Below are positions 32,400-40,630 of a DNA stretch of 64,000 bases, one piece after another. The notes under the pieces were generated by a model, which did no database searches, had not been told where the DNA came from, and saw nothing but the letters and a program-made list of their open reading frames with translations. The translations under genes and the position numbers were made by a program. The DNA comes from Subtercola boreus. GTDB taxonomy: Bacteria; Actinomycetota; Actinomycetes; Actinomycetales; Microbacteriaceae. Position 1 is the first letter of the stretch. Every line of letters starts with the position of its first letter. The stretch lies in NCBI RefSeq assembly GCF_003399645.1, contig NZ_NBXD01000014.1:62001-126000 (forward strand). Reading direction: 5' to 3'.

Positions 32400-33848
32400 A
32401 TGCAGCAGGATAGCACCGATGCCCGGCTCGAGCGGCACCTCCGCCGACTGATCGCCGCGAGCGGTTCGGGGGCGCGGCTTCCCGCGACACGGACCCTCGT
32501 CGCCGACTTCTCGGCGAGCCCCCTGACCGTGCAGCGCGTGGTGCAGCGCCTGGCGCAGGCGGGTCTCGTGGAGACCCGGCCGGGCGCGGGAACCTTCGTC
32601 GCCCGCCCGCGCACCCTCACCCGGTCGGACTTCTCGTGGCAGACGACCGCCCTCGGGGCGGCTCGCAACAGCGCCCAGGCGGTGGGAGCGGCGATGGCGC
32701 TGAACGCTCCCGACGCGATCGCCATGCACAGCGGGTACCCTGCCGAGGACCTCCTGCCGGTGCGTCTCGTGCGCTCGGCGCTCCGTCGCGCGGCCCGCGG
32801 GCCCGCGTCGCTCGACCGTCCGCCGGTCGCGGGGCTCCGCGATCTTCGTACCTGGTTCGCCAACGAGGCCAACCGTGTGAACGAGACCACCCGTGTGAAC
32901 GATGTCGGGGCGGGAGCGGGGGCGCGAGCATCCGGAATCTCGAGCGACGATGTGATCATCGTTCCGGGCAGCCAGAGCGCCCTCACCTCGATCTTCCGCG
33001 CGCTCGCGCAGCCGGGCGACGCCATCGTCATGGAGTCGCCGACCTACTGGGGCGCCATCGCGGCCGCCCGCCAGGCGGGCCTCGTGATCGTGCCGATCGC
33101 CCGGGGTGCATCCGCACCGGCGGCAGAGGCGCTCGACGAGGCCTTCGCGACCAGCGGTGCCCGGCTGTTCTATGCGCAGCCGAGCTTCGCAAACCCGACC
33201 GGTGCGCTGTGGACCCCCGCCGAGACCCGCGCGATCCTCGACGTCGTACGGGCACGCAACGCCTTCGTGATCGACGACGACTGGGCGCACGACTTCGGTA
33301 TCGAGGCTGACTCGCGGCCGATCATCGGCGACGACACCGACGGCCACGTGGTGTACCTGCGCTCGCTCACGAAGAGTGTCTCGTCGGCGTTCCGCGTGGG
33401 CGCCCTCATCGCGCGTGGCCCGGCGCTCGCGCGGATCCAGGTCGACCGCACGGTCACCGACCTCTACATCAGCGGCACGCTGCAGGCCGCGGCAGTCGAT
33501 GTCGTGACCGATCCGGGCTGGCGCAGCCACCTCGTGCGGCTGCGCTCGCAGCTCCGCCAGCGGCGCGACAGCCTCGCCGGTTTCGTCACGGCCCGACTCG
33601 GGCCCGACGCCCTCACGTCACTGCCCCTGGGCGGGCTCAACCTCTGGGTGCAGTTCGGCGACCGAGTGGATGCCCGTGCTCTCGCCGCCCGCTGCCTGGC
33701 CGCCGGTCTCGCGGTGGCGCCGGGTGCCGACTGGTTCCCGACGGAACCGCCGGGGTCGTTCCTGCGCCTCAACTTCTCGGGGCCCCGCCCGGACCGCTTC
33801 GAGGAGGCCGCCTCGATCCTGGCGGGCGCGCTCGCCGAGGCGCCGTAG
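32400..33848 (+). CDS. MocR-type GntR regulator with aminotransferase-like domain
   Basis: A 482-aa chimera. Residues about 8-75 form a GntR winged helix (LPATRTLVADFSASPLTVQRVVQRLAQAGLVETRPGAGTFV). The remainder is a fold-type I aminotransferase domain with YAQPSFANPTGALW, VIDDDWAHDFG and the PLP-binding Lys in YLRSLTKSVSSAFRVG. MocR proteins use PLP as an effector together with an amine or amino acid. The ATG at 32400 has no ribosome binding site, and the base before -10 shows TACTGTTGT, so the mRNA may be leaderless. It is divergent from the EamA transporter, its probable target. Confidence 0.9.
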   Translation: MQQDSTDARLERHLRRLIAASGSGARLPATRTLVADFSASPLTVQRVVQRLAQAGLVETRPGAGTFVARPRTLTRSDFSWQTTALGAARNSAQAVGAAMALNAPDAIAMHSGYPAEDLLPVRLVRSALRRAARGPASLDRPPVAGLRDLRTWFANEANRVNETTRVNDVGAGAGARASGISSDDVIIVPGSQSALTSIFRALAQPGDAIVMESPTYWGAIAAARQAGLVIVPIARGASAPAAEALDEAFATSGARLFYAQPSFANPTGALWTPAETRAILDVVRARNAFVIDDDWAHDFGIEADSRPIIGDDTDGHVVYLRSLTKSVSSAFRVGALIARGPALARIQVDRTVTDLYISGTLQAAAVDVVTDPGWRSHLVRLRSQLRQRRDSLAGFVTARLGPDALTSLPLGGLNLWVQFGDRVDARALAARCLAAGLAVAPGADWFPTEPPGSFLRLNFSGPRPDRFEEAASILAGALAEAP

Positions 33849-33917
33849 CCCGGCCGCCGGGCGAGACCGGGGCCGCGGGCAGCCGCACAGCGCGCTGGCG
33901 GCCCCGCAGCGGCCGCG

Positions 33918-34745
33918 TCAGTTGACGGTCGCGGGGTGGCTGCCGTTTCGCCCGTCTTCGCCGCGGTCGAGCCGCGCGATCACACCGAGATCGGCCGCAG
34001 ACAGCTCGAAATCGAACAGGTCGAAGTTCTCGGCCATCCGGTCGCGGTTGTTCGACTTCGGAATGACGATGTTGCCGATCTGCAGGTGCCACCGCAGGAT
34101 GACCTGCGCTACGGACTTCTGGTGGGCGTCAGCGATCGCCTGCAGCTCGGGCGACGAGTTGATGCGGCCCTGGCCGAGCGGACCCCACGCTTCGGTCGCG
34201 ATGCCGTGCTCGGCGTGGAACGCCCGCAGCTCGGTCTGCTGCAGGTCGACGTGCAGCTCGATCTGGTTGACGGCCGGAACCACCGAGGTCTCGGCGAGCA
34301 ACTGCTCCAGGTGCGGCACCAGGAAGTTCGAGACACCGATCGACTTCGCGAACCCCTGCGCCTGCAACTCCTCGAGCGCCCTGTACGCCTCGACGAATGT
34401 GCCCTTCTCGGGCGTGGGCCAGTGGATGAGGTACAGGTCGACGTAGTCGAGCTCCAGCCGGCCGAGGCTCTTCTTCATCGCCTCGACCGCGTCGGTCTGG
34501 TCGTTGTTCCACAGTTTGGTCGTGATGAAGAGATCCTCGCGGGCGATGCCCGACTCGGCGATCGCGTGCCCCACACCCTCTTCGTTCTTGTAGATGGCGG
34601 CCGTGTCGAGATGACGGTAGCCCACCTCGAGAGCGTCGCGAACGATGCGCCCCGTCTTGTCGGGGTCGACCTTGAAGACTCCGAAACCCAGCTGGGGAAT
34701 GGTCAGGCCGTCGTTCAGAGTGTGCTCAGGAACCGTGTTCGTCAT
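33918..34745 (-). CDS. Aldo/keto reductase (2,5-diketo-gluconate reductase-like)
   Basis: A 275-aa NADPH-dependent TIM-barrel reductase. The family signature GYRHLDTAAIYKNEEGVG contains catalytic Asp and Tyr, LFITTKLWNND the Lys and YLIHWPTP the His; the cofactor-binding IPKSNNRDRMAENFDLFDFEL is near the C-terminus. The length and GFGVFKVDP start place it with bacterial 2,5-diketo-D-gluconic acid reductase/methylglyoxal-reductase type enzymes. Substrate not determined. It is a single gene convergent with the MocR gene, with about 70 bases between the stops. Confidence 0.93.
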   Translation of the reverse strand: MTNTVPEHTLNDGLTIPQLGFGVFKVDPDKTGRIVRDALEVGYRHLDTAAIYKNEEGVGHAIAESGIAREDLFITTKLWNNDQTDAVEAMKKSLGRLELDYVDLYLIHWPTPEKGTFVEAYRALEELQAQGFAKSIGVSNFLVPHLEQLLAETSVVPAVNQIELHVDLQQTELRAFHAEHGIATEAWGPLGQGRINSSPELQAIADAHQKSVAQVILRWHLQIGNIVIPKSNNRDRMAENFDLFDFELSAADLGVIARLDRGEDGRNGSHPATVN

Positions 34746-34833
34746 GCCTCAAGCTTAGGCAACTATTCTGGGGCGACCCCGCAGCACTTTCCCCCAGCAT
34801 GGCCGCCGTTCCGGCGAGAAGAGAGCACTCCGC

Positions 34834-35769
34834 ATGGCCGACAGCCCCTTGTCGCGCACCCCCTACGAGGTGCTCGGGGTGAGCCCGCGCTCGACCGACG
34901 ACGAGCTCCGCCGGGCCTACCGGCGACTGCTTCGCGAGACGCACCCCGACACGGGTGGCAGCGCGGCCGAGTTCCACGCTGTGCAGGCGGCCTGGGAGCA
35001 GGTCGGCTCCGAGGCCGAGCGTGCGGCCTACGACTCCGGCGCGGGGGCACGTCGTTCGGCTCCGGATGATCGTGCCGCGGGTGACTCGAGCCGTGCATCC
35101 GGTGCCCACCGACCGGAGGGCAGCTCGCTCAGAGCCCGCTCCTACGGACACCCCGGCGGTGTGGAGCGCGAGCACTTTCTCAGCCTCATGCGGGAGTGGG
35201 TGGGGCGCGGCGTCGAGCTGCCCGACCCGTACGATCCGACGCTGGTGCGGTCGGCGCCGCGCGAGATCAGGCGCTGGCTTGCCAAGGCGCTCGCCGAGGA
35301 GGAGACGGCGCGCATCGTGTCGACCCTCGGAATCGGCTACACGATCTGGAACAACGTGCTCGTCGACCGGGCGGGGCGCAACATCGACCAGATCGTGCTC
35401 GGGCCGGCCGGTCTGTTCGCCGTGCAGTCCGAAGACTGGGGGAGCACCGTGCGCATCTCCCGTGGCGAGCTCGAGGGAGACGGGATCGGGGAGGAGGAGC
35501 AGCCGTTCAGAGTTCTGGGGCAGGCGGCGCGCACTCTCCAGAAGACGCTCGGGGTGCGTTTCACGGGCCTGGTGATCGTCGTTCCCGACGACGATCTCGA
35601 CGCTGCTGTCGAGCAGATCGAGCGCGGTCGCCAGGCGGGAGCGGTGGTTGTGCGGCGCTCGGTACTGCCGCAGGTACTCCGGAACGGAGTCGGCGGCGGA
35701 GAGCGCGCGAGCGTCGACCGCGTCTTCGAACTGCGGTCGCGGCTGCAGCAGGGCATCCGGTTCGTCTGA
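34834..35769 (+). CDS. J-domain / NERD-domain fusion protein
   Basis: A 311-aa cytosolic protein. Residues 8-70 form a J domain with the Hsp70-stimulating HPD triad in RETHPDTGG. After a Ser/Arg-rich linker, residues about 160-250 form a nuclease-related NERD domain: IWNNVLVDRAGRNIDQIVLGPAGLFAVQSEDWGSTV contains the D-x-(V/L)-x-G-x-G-(L/V)-x-x-(V/I)-x-(S/T)-K-like core, but the usual Lys is replaced by Glu-Asp-Trp, so nuclease activity is doubtful. The C-terminal end covers LVIVVPDDDL. It probably links DnaK to a nucleic-acid-associated function; no partner is encoded nearby. Confidence 0.85.
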   Translation: MADSPLSRTPYEVLGVSPRSTDDELRRAYRRLLRETHPDTGGSAAEFHAVQAAWEQVGSEAERAAYDSGAGARRSAPDDRAAGDSSRASGAHRPEGSSLRARSYGHPGGVEREHFLSLMREWVGRGVELPDPYDPTLVRSAPREIRRWLAKALAEEETARIVSTLGIGYTIWNNVLVDRAGRNIDQIVLGPAGLFAVQSEDWGSTVRISRGELEGDGIGEEEQPFRVLGQAARTLQKTLGVRFTGLVIVVPDDDLDAAVEQIERGRQAGAVVVRRSVLPQVLRNGVGGGERASVDRVFELRSRLQQGIRFV

Positions 35770-35884
35770 AGACCGGGAGTCCGGCAGGTCTCCCTCGGGC
35801 CGGAACGTTCACGGCGTATGCCCCGAACGGCATCGGTTGAAGCTTCAATGAAGCTGGAAGTCTCGCGGCTGATGTGACAAAAAG

Positions 35885-35900
35885 GTAACGGTTCGGTAAC
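35885..35900 (+). promoter_or_regulatory. GTAAC-N6-GTAAC direct repeat upstream of the M15-like gene
   Basis: Two GTAAC pentamers at 35885-35889 and 35896-35900 are separated by six bases. Direct repeats of this spacing are reported for the response regulator MtrA in actinobacteria, which controls cell-wall hydrolases. The gene downstream is a wall-peptidase-like protein, so the match is plausible but unproven. The gap 35770-36029 holds nothing else I can identify. Confidence 0.4.
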
Positions 35901-36029
35901 CTCGAGAAGTCGTCGCGACCACCCGAAACGGTTTCGACGCTCGATCTGGACACTGAGCACCAGATCCCACGGGCCGAAGTGAAAGACGCACGGCCCGGCG
36001 CACCGCAGTGCGCTGGAGGAAAACGACAC

Positions 36030-37445
36030 GTGACTCACGCGAGCGAAGGACCAGATGGTTCCGGCGATCTGGTACCCAGCCCGAGTCTTGAAGAGGTAGG
36101 CGACGCCGTTCCGTTGGGTCGCCGCGCACTGCGCGAGCAGCGTGCCGCTGCAGCTGGCGCTGTGGTGTCGCCCGCTTCGCGGCCTGCGCCTGCGCAGTCG
36201 CCCGTGTCGCCGATTGCCGCTCCGAGTTCCGTTCCCACCGCCGGCAGACGCGTCCGCCGCGACATCACGGGGCTCGAGCACCTCCTGCTCGCTCCGAGAG
36301 AACGCCGGGACGCGAGCCAGGCTGCGGGCCCCGCTGAGCGGTCGATCCAGGATGCTTTCGACCCGACCGGGCCGACCACGGTACCCGTGCAGGTCGTCGC
36401 GGCTGCGACGGTGACGGCGGCCGAACCCGTCGTGCCGAGCAGGCACCCCGATCTCGAAGCCGATCCCGAACCCGCCGAACGCGAAGAGCCCGCGACCGCG
36501 CCGCTCGCCCCCGAGGCCCTGCCCCACGCCGTCGACTCGACTCCGCGCACGATCGACGTCACGCCCGCACCCGCCAGGCCGAGAACCTCCGTCTCCGCGC
36601 CGCGCCAGGCCCGGGCATCCGTGTCGTCGCCCTCAGACCCCCGACAGCGCGTGATGCCGCGTCTCGGACGCACCTCGTCGTCGTCACAGCCCTTCTCGCG
36701 CAAGCGCACCATCGTCAACACGTCGGTGATGGTAGCCACCGCCGGTCTCGTCGCAACCCTGGCCCTGCCGGCGTACGCCTACACCGAGAACGACGGCCTG
36801 CCGCTCTCGGCCCGCACCGCGTCGAGCCAGCTCGGCATCCAGAGCCTCACGGTCGACGGGGTCAACTCGCAGAGCTCGACACGCGACGGGTACACCACGA
36901 CCGGCGACATGGCGGCGATGGACTCCACGAACGGCACGACCGTCTCGCCCACCGTGCAGGCCCTCGCCGCCGAGCTGATGGCCGATGTCGCCTCCGGCAA
37001 GCTCGTCGGATCGGTGCCCGATCACATCGCCGAGATCCGCAACCTGTCGAACGGCGTCGCCGTGCCGGGCTGCGGCGTCGACTACCGCGTTCTGCAGACC
37101 ATCAAGGTCGCGGTCGACAACTTCGACAAGGTCGGTGTGAGTGACATCAACCGGCACTGCACCAACCAGATCGAAGGCGCCGGTACGGCGTCGTCGCACT
37201 ACAAAGACGGCGGCGGGCACGCGGTCGACTTCTACATCCTGAACGGGCACGGCCTCACCGGAGCCGACAGCGACTCGCTGAAGCTGATCAGCCTGCTCGA
37301 CCCGCTGGTTCCCAAGGGCAGCGGACTCGGCCAGGCGAGCTGCGGCCGTTCGATCTCGCTCTCGAACTTTGCGCCGTTCGACGACACCTGCACGCACCTG
37401 CACGTCGACTTCGGCGCGGCGCGGGGGGTCAGCCTCGGCTCCTAG
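36030..37445 (+). CDS. Membrane-anchored protein with extracellular M15 (VanY/DacB-like) domain
   Basis: A 471-aa protein. The first about 220 residues are cytoplasmic-looking, rich in Pro, Ala and Arg with the PLGRRALREQRAA and ITGLEHLLLAPRERRDA segments found in many Microbacteriaceae wall proteins. One membrane helix (VMVATAGLVATLALPAYAY, about residues 233-251) leads to an extracellular C-terminal domain in which SHYKDGGGHAVDFYI and CTHLHVDFG supply the H-x6-D and H-x-H zinc ligands typical of M15 D,D- or L,D-peptidases. The GTG at 36030 has GGAGG ten bases upstream; ATG 35979 is in frame but lacks a site. It probably trims peptidoglycan. Confidence 0.8.
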   Translation: MTHASEGPDGSGDLVPSPSLEEVGDAVPLGRRALREQRAAAAGAVVSPASRPAPAQSPVSPIAAPSSVPTAGRRVRRDITGLEHLLLAPRERRDASQAAGPAERSIQDAFDPTGPTTVPVQVVAAATVTAAEPVVPSRHPDLEADPEPAEREEPATAPLAPEALPHAVDSTPRTIDVTPAPARPRTSVSAPRQARASVSSPSDPRQRVMPRLGRTSSSSQPFSRKRTIVNTSVMVATAGLVATLALPAYAYTENDGLPLSARTASSQLGIQSLTVDGVNSQSSTRDGYTTTGDMAAMDSTNGTTVSPTVQALAAELMADVASGKLVGSVPDHIAEIRNLSNGVAVPGCGVDYRVLQTIKVAVDNFDKVGVSDINRHCTNQIEGAGTASSHYKDGGGHAVDFYILNGHGLTGADSDSLKLISLLDPLVPKGSGLGQASCGRSISLSNFAPFDDTCTHLHVDFGAARGVSLGS

Positions 37446-37454
37446 GAGCTTTCC

Positions 37455-38003
37455 CTACTTCAGTGCCCCGGGCACCGGTTGCGGACAGGACCGGTTGATC
37501 GCCTCCCACTCGCTCTCTGCCATGGTCTGGCTGAGTCGGGCGACGTCCGACGACGCCATCGCCGACCACGCCCGGCTTTCGTACCCGTCGAGGAAGGTCT
37601 GCAGGCTCGGCGCCTCATCGACGGCGTAGCCGTGCGCCTCGAGGCAGTCCCGCTCGGCCAGTTCGGCGCCGTACAGCAGGTGCTTCTGCCGGTCGTCGAC
37701 CGGAAAACGCGCCGAGACCTCCGAATTGCAGGCCCAGGTGTCGGCGAGGTACCGGTCGTACTGCTCCTTCGGAATGGTGTCGCTCGAGGCGTCGATGCCG
37801 CCGTCGGAGGTCAGTGTCACCGTCCAGCCGCGGTCGGTGATGCAGCGGTAGAGGGCATCGGCGACCGGCGACTGGCTGAGGGCGCTCTCCACGGTGGGCT
37901 CCGGATGCGCGGAGCCGGTGCCGCAGGCCGTCACGGCGGGTGGCACCAGCGCGGCCACCACCATGCACGCGAAGAGAGGTGTGGGTCGGCGTCTGTCGGG
38001 CAT
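37455..38003 (-). CDS. Small lipoprotein of unknown function
   Basis: A 182-aa exported lipoprotein. The signal is RRRPTPLFACMVVAALVPPA followed by the lipobox VTAC (Cys at about residue 27). The mature part has four more Cys (YRCITDRGWTV, WACNSEV, RDCLEAHGY, NRSCPQP), probably two disulfides, and no recognised domain; the spacing resembles other actinobacterial lipoproteins with a CITDRGW motif. It is convergent with the M15-like gene (9 bases between stops) and divergent from the small secreted protein gene, with which it may share a promoter region. A protective or immunity role is conceivable but unsupported. Confidence 0.75.
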   Translation of the reverse strand: MPDRRRPTPLFACMVVAALVPPAVTACGTGSAHPEPTVESALSQSPVADALYRCITDRGWTVTLTSDGGIDASSDTIPKEQYDRYLADTWACNSEVSARFPVDDRQKHLLYGAELAERDCLEAHGYAVDEAPSLQTFLDGYESRAWSAMASSDVARLSQTMAESEWEAINRSCPQPVPGALK

Positions 38004-38059
38004 CCACCTGTCCTTTCTGAGAGTTTCGGCTCACCGACGTGGCGCAAAAGCCTGAGGCG

Positions 38060-38065
38060 TATAGT
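38060..38065 (+). promoter_or_regulatory. -10-like TATAGT before the secreted-peptide operon
   Basis: TATAGT at 38060-38065 lies in the most AT-rich stretch of the gap, about 90 bases before the small secreted protein start. No convincing -35 hexamer is visible, so an extended or activator-dependent promoter is assumed. GCGCAAAAGC, a fragment of the hairpin-repeat arm, lies just upstream at 38042-38051. Confidence 0.4.
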
Positions 38066-38154
38066 GAGGATTATTCACACACAACAATCCCACCGAAGCC
38101 GGCTCGCGTCAATGCGTCCGGTCTCGCACTCGGTGGAGAAGAGGGAGATCAGTC

Positions 38155-38478
38155 ATGAAGTCAGTTCCAGCAACACTCGCCGTTCTCGTCGTCGCAGCCG
38201 CGCTCGTCGTGGCGAACTCGTCGGCGGCGTCGGCCAACTCGGTCGACTTCGGGTCGCAGGTGTGTGGTTTCGGCGGGCCCGCGGCCGCCTCGACGGCCTA
38301 CGTCAGCGCCACGAGCGTGCACTACCACCAGGCGAACGGGGTCAGCTGGTCGAGCCGCACGTTCGGATCGGGGTTCCACCGGTTCTCGAGCGGCAACGGG
38401 GTGGTCGCGATGCAGATCTCCTATCCCGCCGGCACGGAGACCGGCCGGGCCTTCTCCTGCGCCGACGGCTCGTTCTGA
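38155..38478 (+). CDS. Small secreted two-Cys protein, bacteriocin-like candidate
   Basis: A 107-aa protein with a classical signal peptide: MKSVPATLAVLVVAAALVVA then SSAASA with cleavage expected before NSVDFG. The mature part is about 80 residues, rich in Ser, Gly, Ala, Tyr and His, with exactly two Cys (QVCGFGG and FSCADG) near its ends that could form one disulfide. I do not recognise a family. Its position before a small protein, a membrane adaptor with peptidoglycan-binding domain, an ABC ATPase and an FtsX-type permease is like that of lactococcin-972-type bacteriocin loci, but the sequence lacks the Trp/Tyr-rich pattern I know for lactococcin 972. GGGAG is seven bases upstream of the ATG. 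Confidence 0.75.
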   Translation: MKSVPATLAVLVVAAALVVANSSAASANSVDFGSQVCGFGGPAAASTAYVSATSVHYHQANGVSWSSRTFGSGFHRFSSGNGVVAMQISYPAGTETGRAFSCADGSF

Positions 38479-38513
38479 CCGGCGCCGCGAGACGTAGGGG
38501 AGAGAGGGAGATC

Positions 38514-38750
38514 ATGCCGAACGGGCGACCTGCGGTAACGGGTCCATTCGACACGCTGGCAGACGCCCGTTCGGGTATGGCAGTCGGCCGGGAGCGGGGC
38601 TGCGACACCCTGGTGCTCGCCTGCGTCGAGGCCGGGGTCACGCTCGGGCGCTTCGACACCCGGGTGCTCGACGAGCTGGCAGAGCTCGAGGCCGAATCCG
38701 TGTGGGTTCTGGCCTCGATCATCCGCCGGGCCGGGGGTGACACCCGATGA
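38514..38750 (+). CDS. 78-aa protein of the secreted-peptide operon
   Basis: A 78-aa cytosolic protein beginning MPNGRPAVTGPFDTLADAR; no signal peptide or membrane helix. The C-terminal half (RVLDELAELEAESVWVLASIIRRA) is predicted helical and amphipathic. I do not recognise a family. The ATG has GGGAG five bases upstream and the TGA overlaps the next ATG (ATGA), so the gene is real and co-translated with the adaptor. Possible roles are regulation of or immunity to the secreted protein; this is speculation from position. Confidence 0.7.
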   Translation: MPNGRPAVTGPFDTLADARSGMAVGRERGCDTLVLACVEAGVTLGRFDTRVLDELAELEAESVWVLASIIRRAGGDTR

Positions 38751-39952
38751 GTGCCCGGCGCCTTCGAGTTGGGGGCCGGGCGGGGATGATCGGGGTCGCC
38801 GGGCTGGTTGCCGGCGGTGTCGTCGCAGGTTGGGCACTCACGGTCGTCCTGTCGCCGCCCGGTGCTGCAGCAGACCCCGCGGCCTTCGCGACCGTGACGG
38901 TGACGGAGGGGGAGGTGGGTTCGCGGCTCGCCCTGAACGTCGCCGCCGAATGGCAGGCCTTGCCGGTCGGTACGAACGAGGCGGTCGGTGTGGTCACCTC
39001 GGTCGACGCCACCGCCGGAACCGTGGCGGCGGCGGGTGCCCGACTGTACGGCGTGAACGAGCGCCCGGTGGTTGCGGCGCAGGGCAGTGTTCCGGCCTAC
39101 CGTGACATCGGTTCGGCCACGAGCGGTGACGATGCGGCCCAGCTGCAGGGCCTGCTCCGCGACCTGGGCGTCTACGCGGGCGCCATCGACGGCACCATCG
39201 GCACCGACTCGGTGGCAGCGATCGAGCGCTGGCAGCAGGCGCTCGGCGTCGACGCGACCGGAACGGTGCGACTGGGCGACGTGGTCTTCGTACCGACGCT
39301 CCCTGCTCGTCTGACGCTGAAGACCGACGTGGTGCGGCGGGGCGCGCGGCTCGGCGGGGGAGAGGAGGTCGTGCTCGCGCTCGGCTCCGCTCCGCAGTTC
39401 ACCCTGCCGGCCGGCGAGGCGCAGTCGGCCGAGATCCCGACCGGCGCCCGCGTGGAGATCACGGCGGCCGGCGGGCAGCGCTGGGAGGCCTCGGTCGCGG
39501 GGCGCGCCGCCGCACCGTCGGGCGGCACGGTGGTGCTGGGGCTCGAGCCGGCGCCCGCGGGCGGGGCTTCGGGCGCGGAGGCCGCGGGTGGGGCTATGGG
39601 CGCGGAGGCCGCGGGCGGGGCTATGGGCGCGGCGCCCGCGGGCGGGGCCGCGGGCGGGGATGCCGCGGGCGAGCCGGGTGCGGCCGCATCCATCTGCGGC
39701 GCCGCCTGCGATTCGGTGCCGGTCACCGGCCAGACGCTCCTGGCCGCCGAGATCGTCACGCTCGAGACGGTGCGTGGCACGGTGGTGCCGGCGATCGCCC
39801 TGCGCTCCGACCCGCAGCACGCGCTCTCACTGCTCGACGAGGGCGGGGTGGCGCATCCGGTGACCGTCACGGCCGAGGCCCGCGGAATGGCGGTCGTCGG
39901 CGGCGTACAGCCGGGGCTCCGCGTGCGGGTGCCCTCAGCGGTTGCACCGTGA
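38747..39952 (+). CDS. Peptidoglycan-binding membrane adaptor (HlyD/MFP-like) of the ABC system
   Basis: A 401-aa protein anchored by an N-terminal helix (GMIGVAGLVAGGVVAGWALTVVL, about residues 13-35). Residues about 122-165 are a PG_binding_1 domain (DDAAQLQGLLRDLGVYAGAIDGTIGTDSVAAIERWQQALGVDATG). Flanking beta-rich parts (TVTVTEGEVGSRLALNVAAEW, ARVEITAAGGQRWEASVAG, PVTVTAEARGMAVVGGVQPGLRVRV) resemble the lipoyl and membrane-proximal domains of periplasmic adaptors. Such proteins accompany MacB-type ABC transporters in actinobacteria. A 27-bp tandem repeat inserts a Gly/Ala-rich stretch near residues 270-305. It overlaps both neighbours by ATGA/GTGA. Confidence 0.85.
   Translation: MSARRLRVGGRAGMIGVAGLVAGGVVAGWALTVVLSPPGAAADPAAFATVTVTEGEVGSRLALNVAAEWQALPVGTNEAVGVVTSVDATAGTVAAAGARLYGVNERPVVAAQGSVPAYRDIGSATSGDDAAQLQGLLRDLGVYAGAIDGTIGTDSVAAIERWQQALGVDATGTVRLGDVVFVPTLPARLTLKTDVVRRGARLGGGEEVVLALGSAPQFTLPAGEAQSAEIPTGARVEITAAGGQRWEASVAGRAAAPSGGTVVLGLEPAPAGGASGAEAAGGAMGAEAAGGAMGAAPAGGAAGGDAAGEPGAAASICGAACDSVPVTGQTLLAAEIVTLETVRGTVVPAIALRSDPQHALSLLDEGGVAHPVTVTAEARGMAVVGGVQPGLRVRVPSAVAP
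39561..39650. repeat. 27-bp coding tandem repeat in the adaptor protein
   Basis: Three full copies and a partial copy of a 27-bp unit encode GGA(M/S)GAEAA nonapeptides. Repeat starts are at 39561, 39588, 39615 and 39642, giving an exact period of 27. Confidence 0.9.
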
Positions 39953-40593
39953 CCGTGGTGAGGGTGCGCGCCGAGGGCGTGAGCTTCGGATTCCGGGGTG
40001 GTGAGCCGCTCTTCGACGCGTGGCACGGGTCGTTCGAGGCGGGTGAGGTCGTGGCGGTCACCGGGGTGTCCGGCCGTGGAAAGTCGACGCTGCTCCATCT
40101 GCTCGGGCTGATGGTGCGCCCGGATGCCGGCGAGGTCACCCTCGACGGAGTTCCGACCGCGGTGCTCAACGATCTCCGACGTGCGAGACTCCGTGCGACG
40201 CTGCTCGGTTTCGTGTTCCAGGATGCACTGCTCGACTCGCAGCGTACGGTGCTCGACAACGTGCTGGAGTCGTGCCTGTATCGCTCCCGCTCCCGCCGGG
40301 CATCCGTGAACCGAGCGCACGAGCTGTTGGAGCGGTTCGGGGTGAACCGGCGTGCCGACGCCCGTCCCGGGCAGATCTCGGGCGGACAGGCGCAGCGCAT
40401 CTCCCTCTGTCGTGCGCTGATGGGGAGCCCTGGCATCCTGCTCGCCGACGAACCGACCGGCAACCTCGATGCGGAGTCGGCGGCCATCGTGCGGGGCGCG
40501 TTCCGTGAGGTCGCCGACGAGGGGGCGGTCGTCATCATCGCGACGCACGACCGTGACCTCGTCGCTCGGTGCGATCGAGTCGTGGAGCTCTGA
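39949..40593 (+). CDS. ABC transporter ATPase (MacB/LolD-type, bacteriocin-export group-like)
   Basis: A 214-aa nucleotide-binding subunit. Walker A is GVSGRGKST, the Q-loop is GFVFQDALL, the signature is ISGGQAQR and Walker B is GILLADEPTGNLD, followed by the switch His in IATHDRD. It belongs to the MacB/LolD/FtsE group, whose members work with FtsX-like permeases to move substrates from the membrane or periplasm or to drive signalling. GTG start overlapping the adaptor stop by four bases. It should energise the permease encoded downstream, which is frameshifted in this sequence. Confidence 0.92.
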   Translation: MTVVRVRAEGVSFGFRGGEPLFDAWHGSFEAGEVVAVTGVSGRGKSTLLHLLGLMVRPDAGEVTLDGVPTAVLNDLRRARLRATLLGFVFQDALLDSQRTVLDNVLESCLYRSRSRRASVNRAHELLERFGVNRRADARPGQISGGQAQRISLCRALMGSPGILLADEPTGNLDAESAAIVRGAFREVADEGAVVIIATHDRDLVARCDRVVEL

Positions 40594-40630
40594 TGCTCCG
40601 GCGCGCCGCCCCTGCGCGCGCCGCCGCCCC

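Noticed and set aside
38155-38478. Lactococcin 972 precursor
   Set aside because: The gene position fits, but I cannot see the characteristic residues of that family; kept as an unclassified two-Cys secreted protein.
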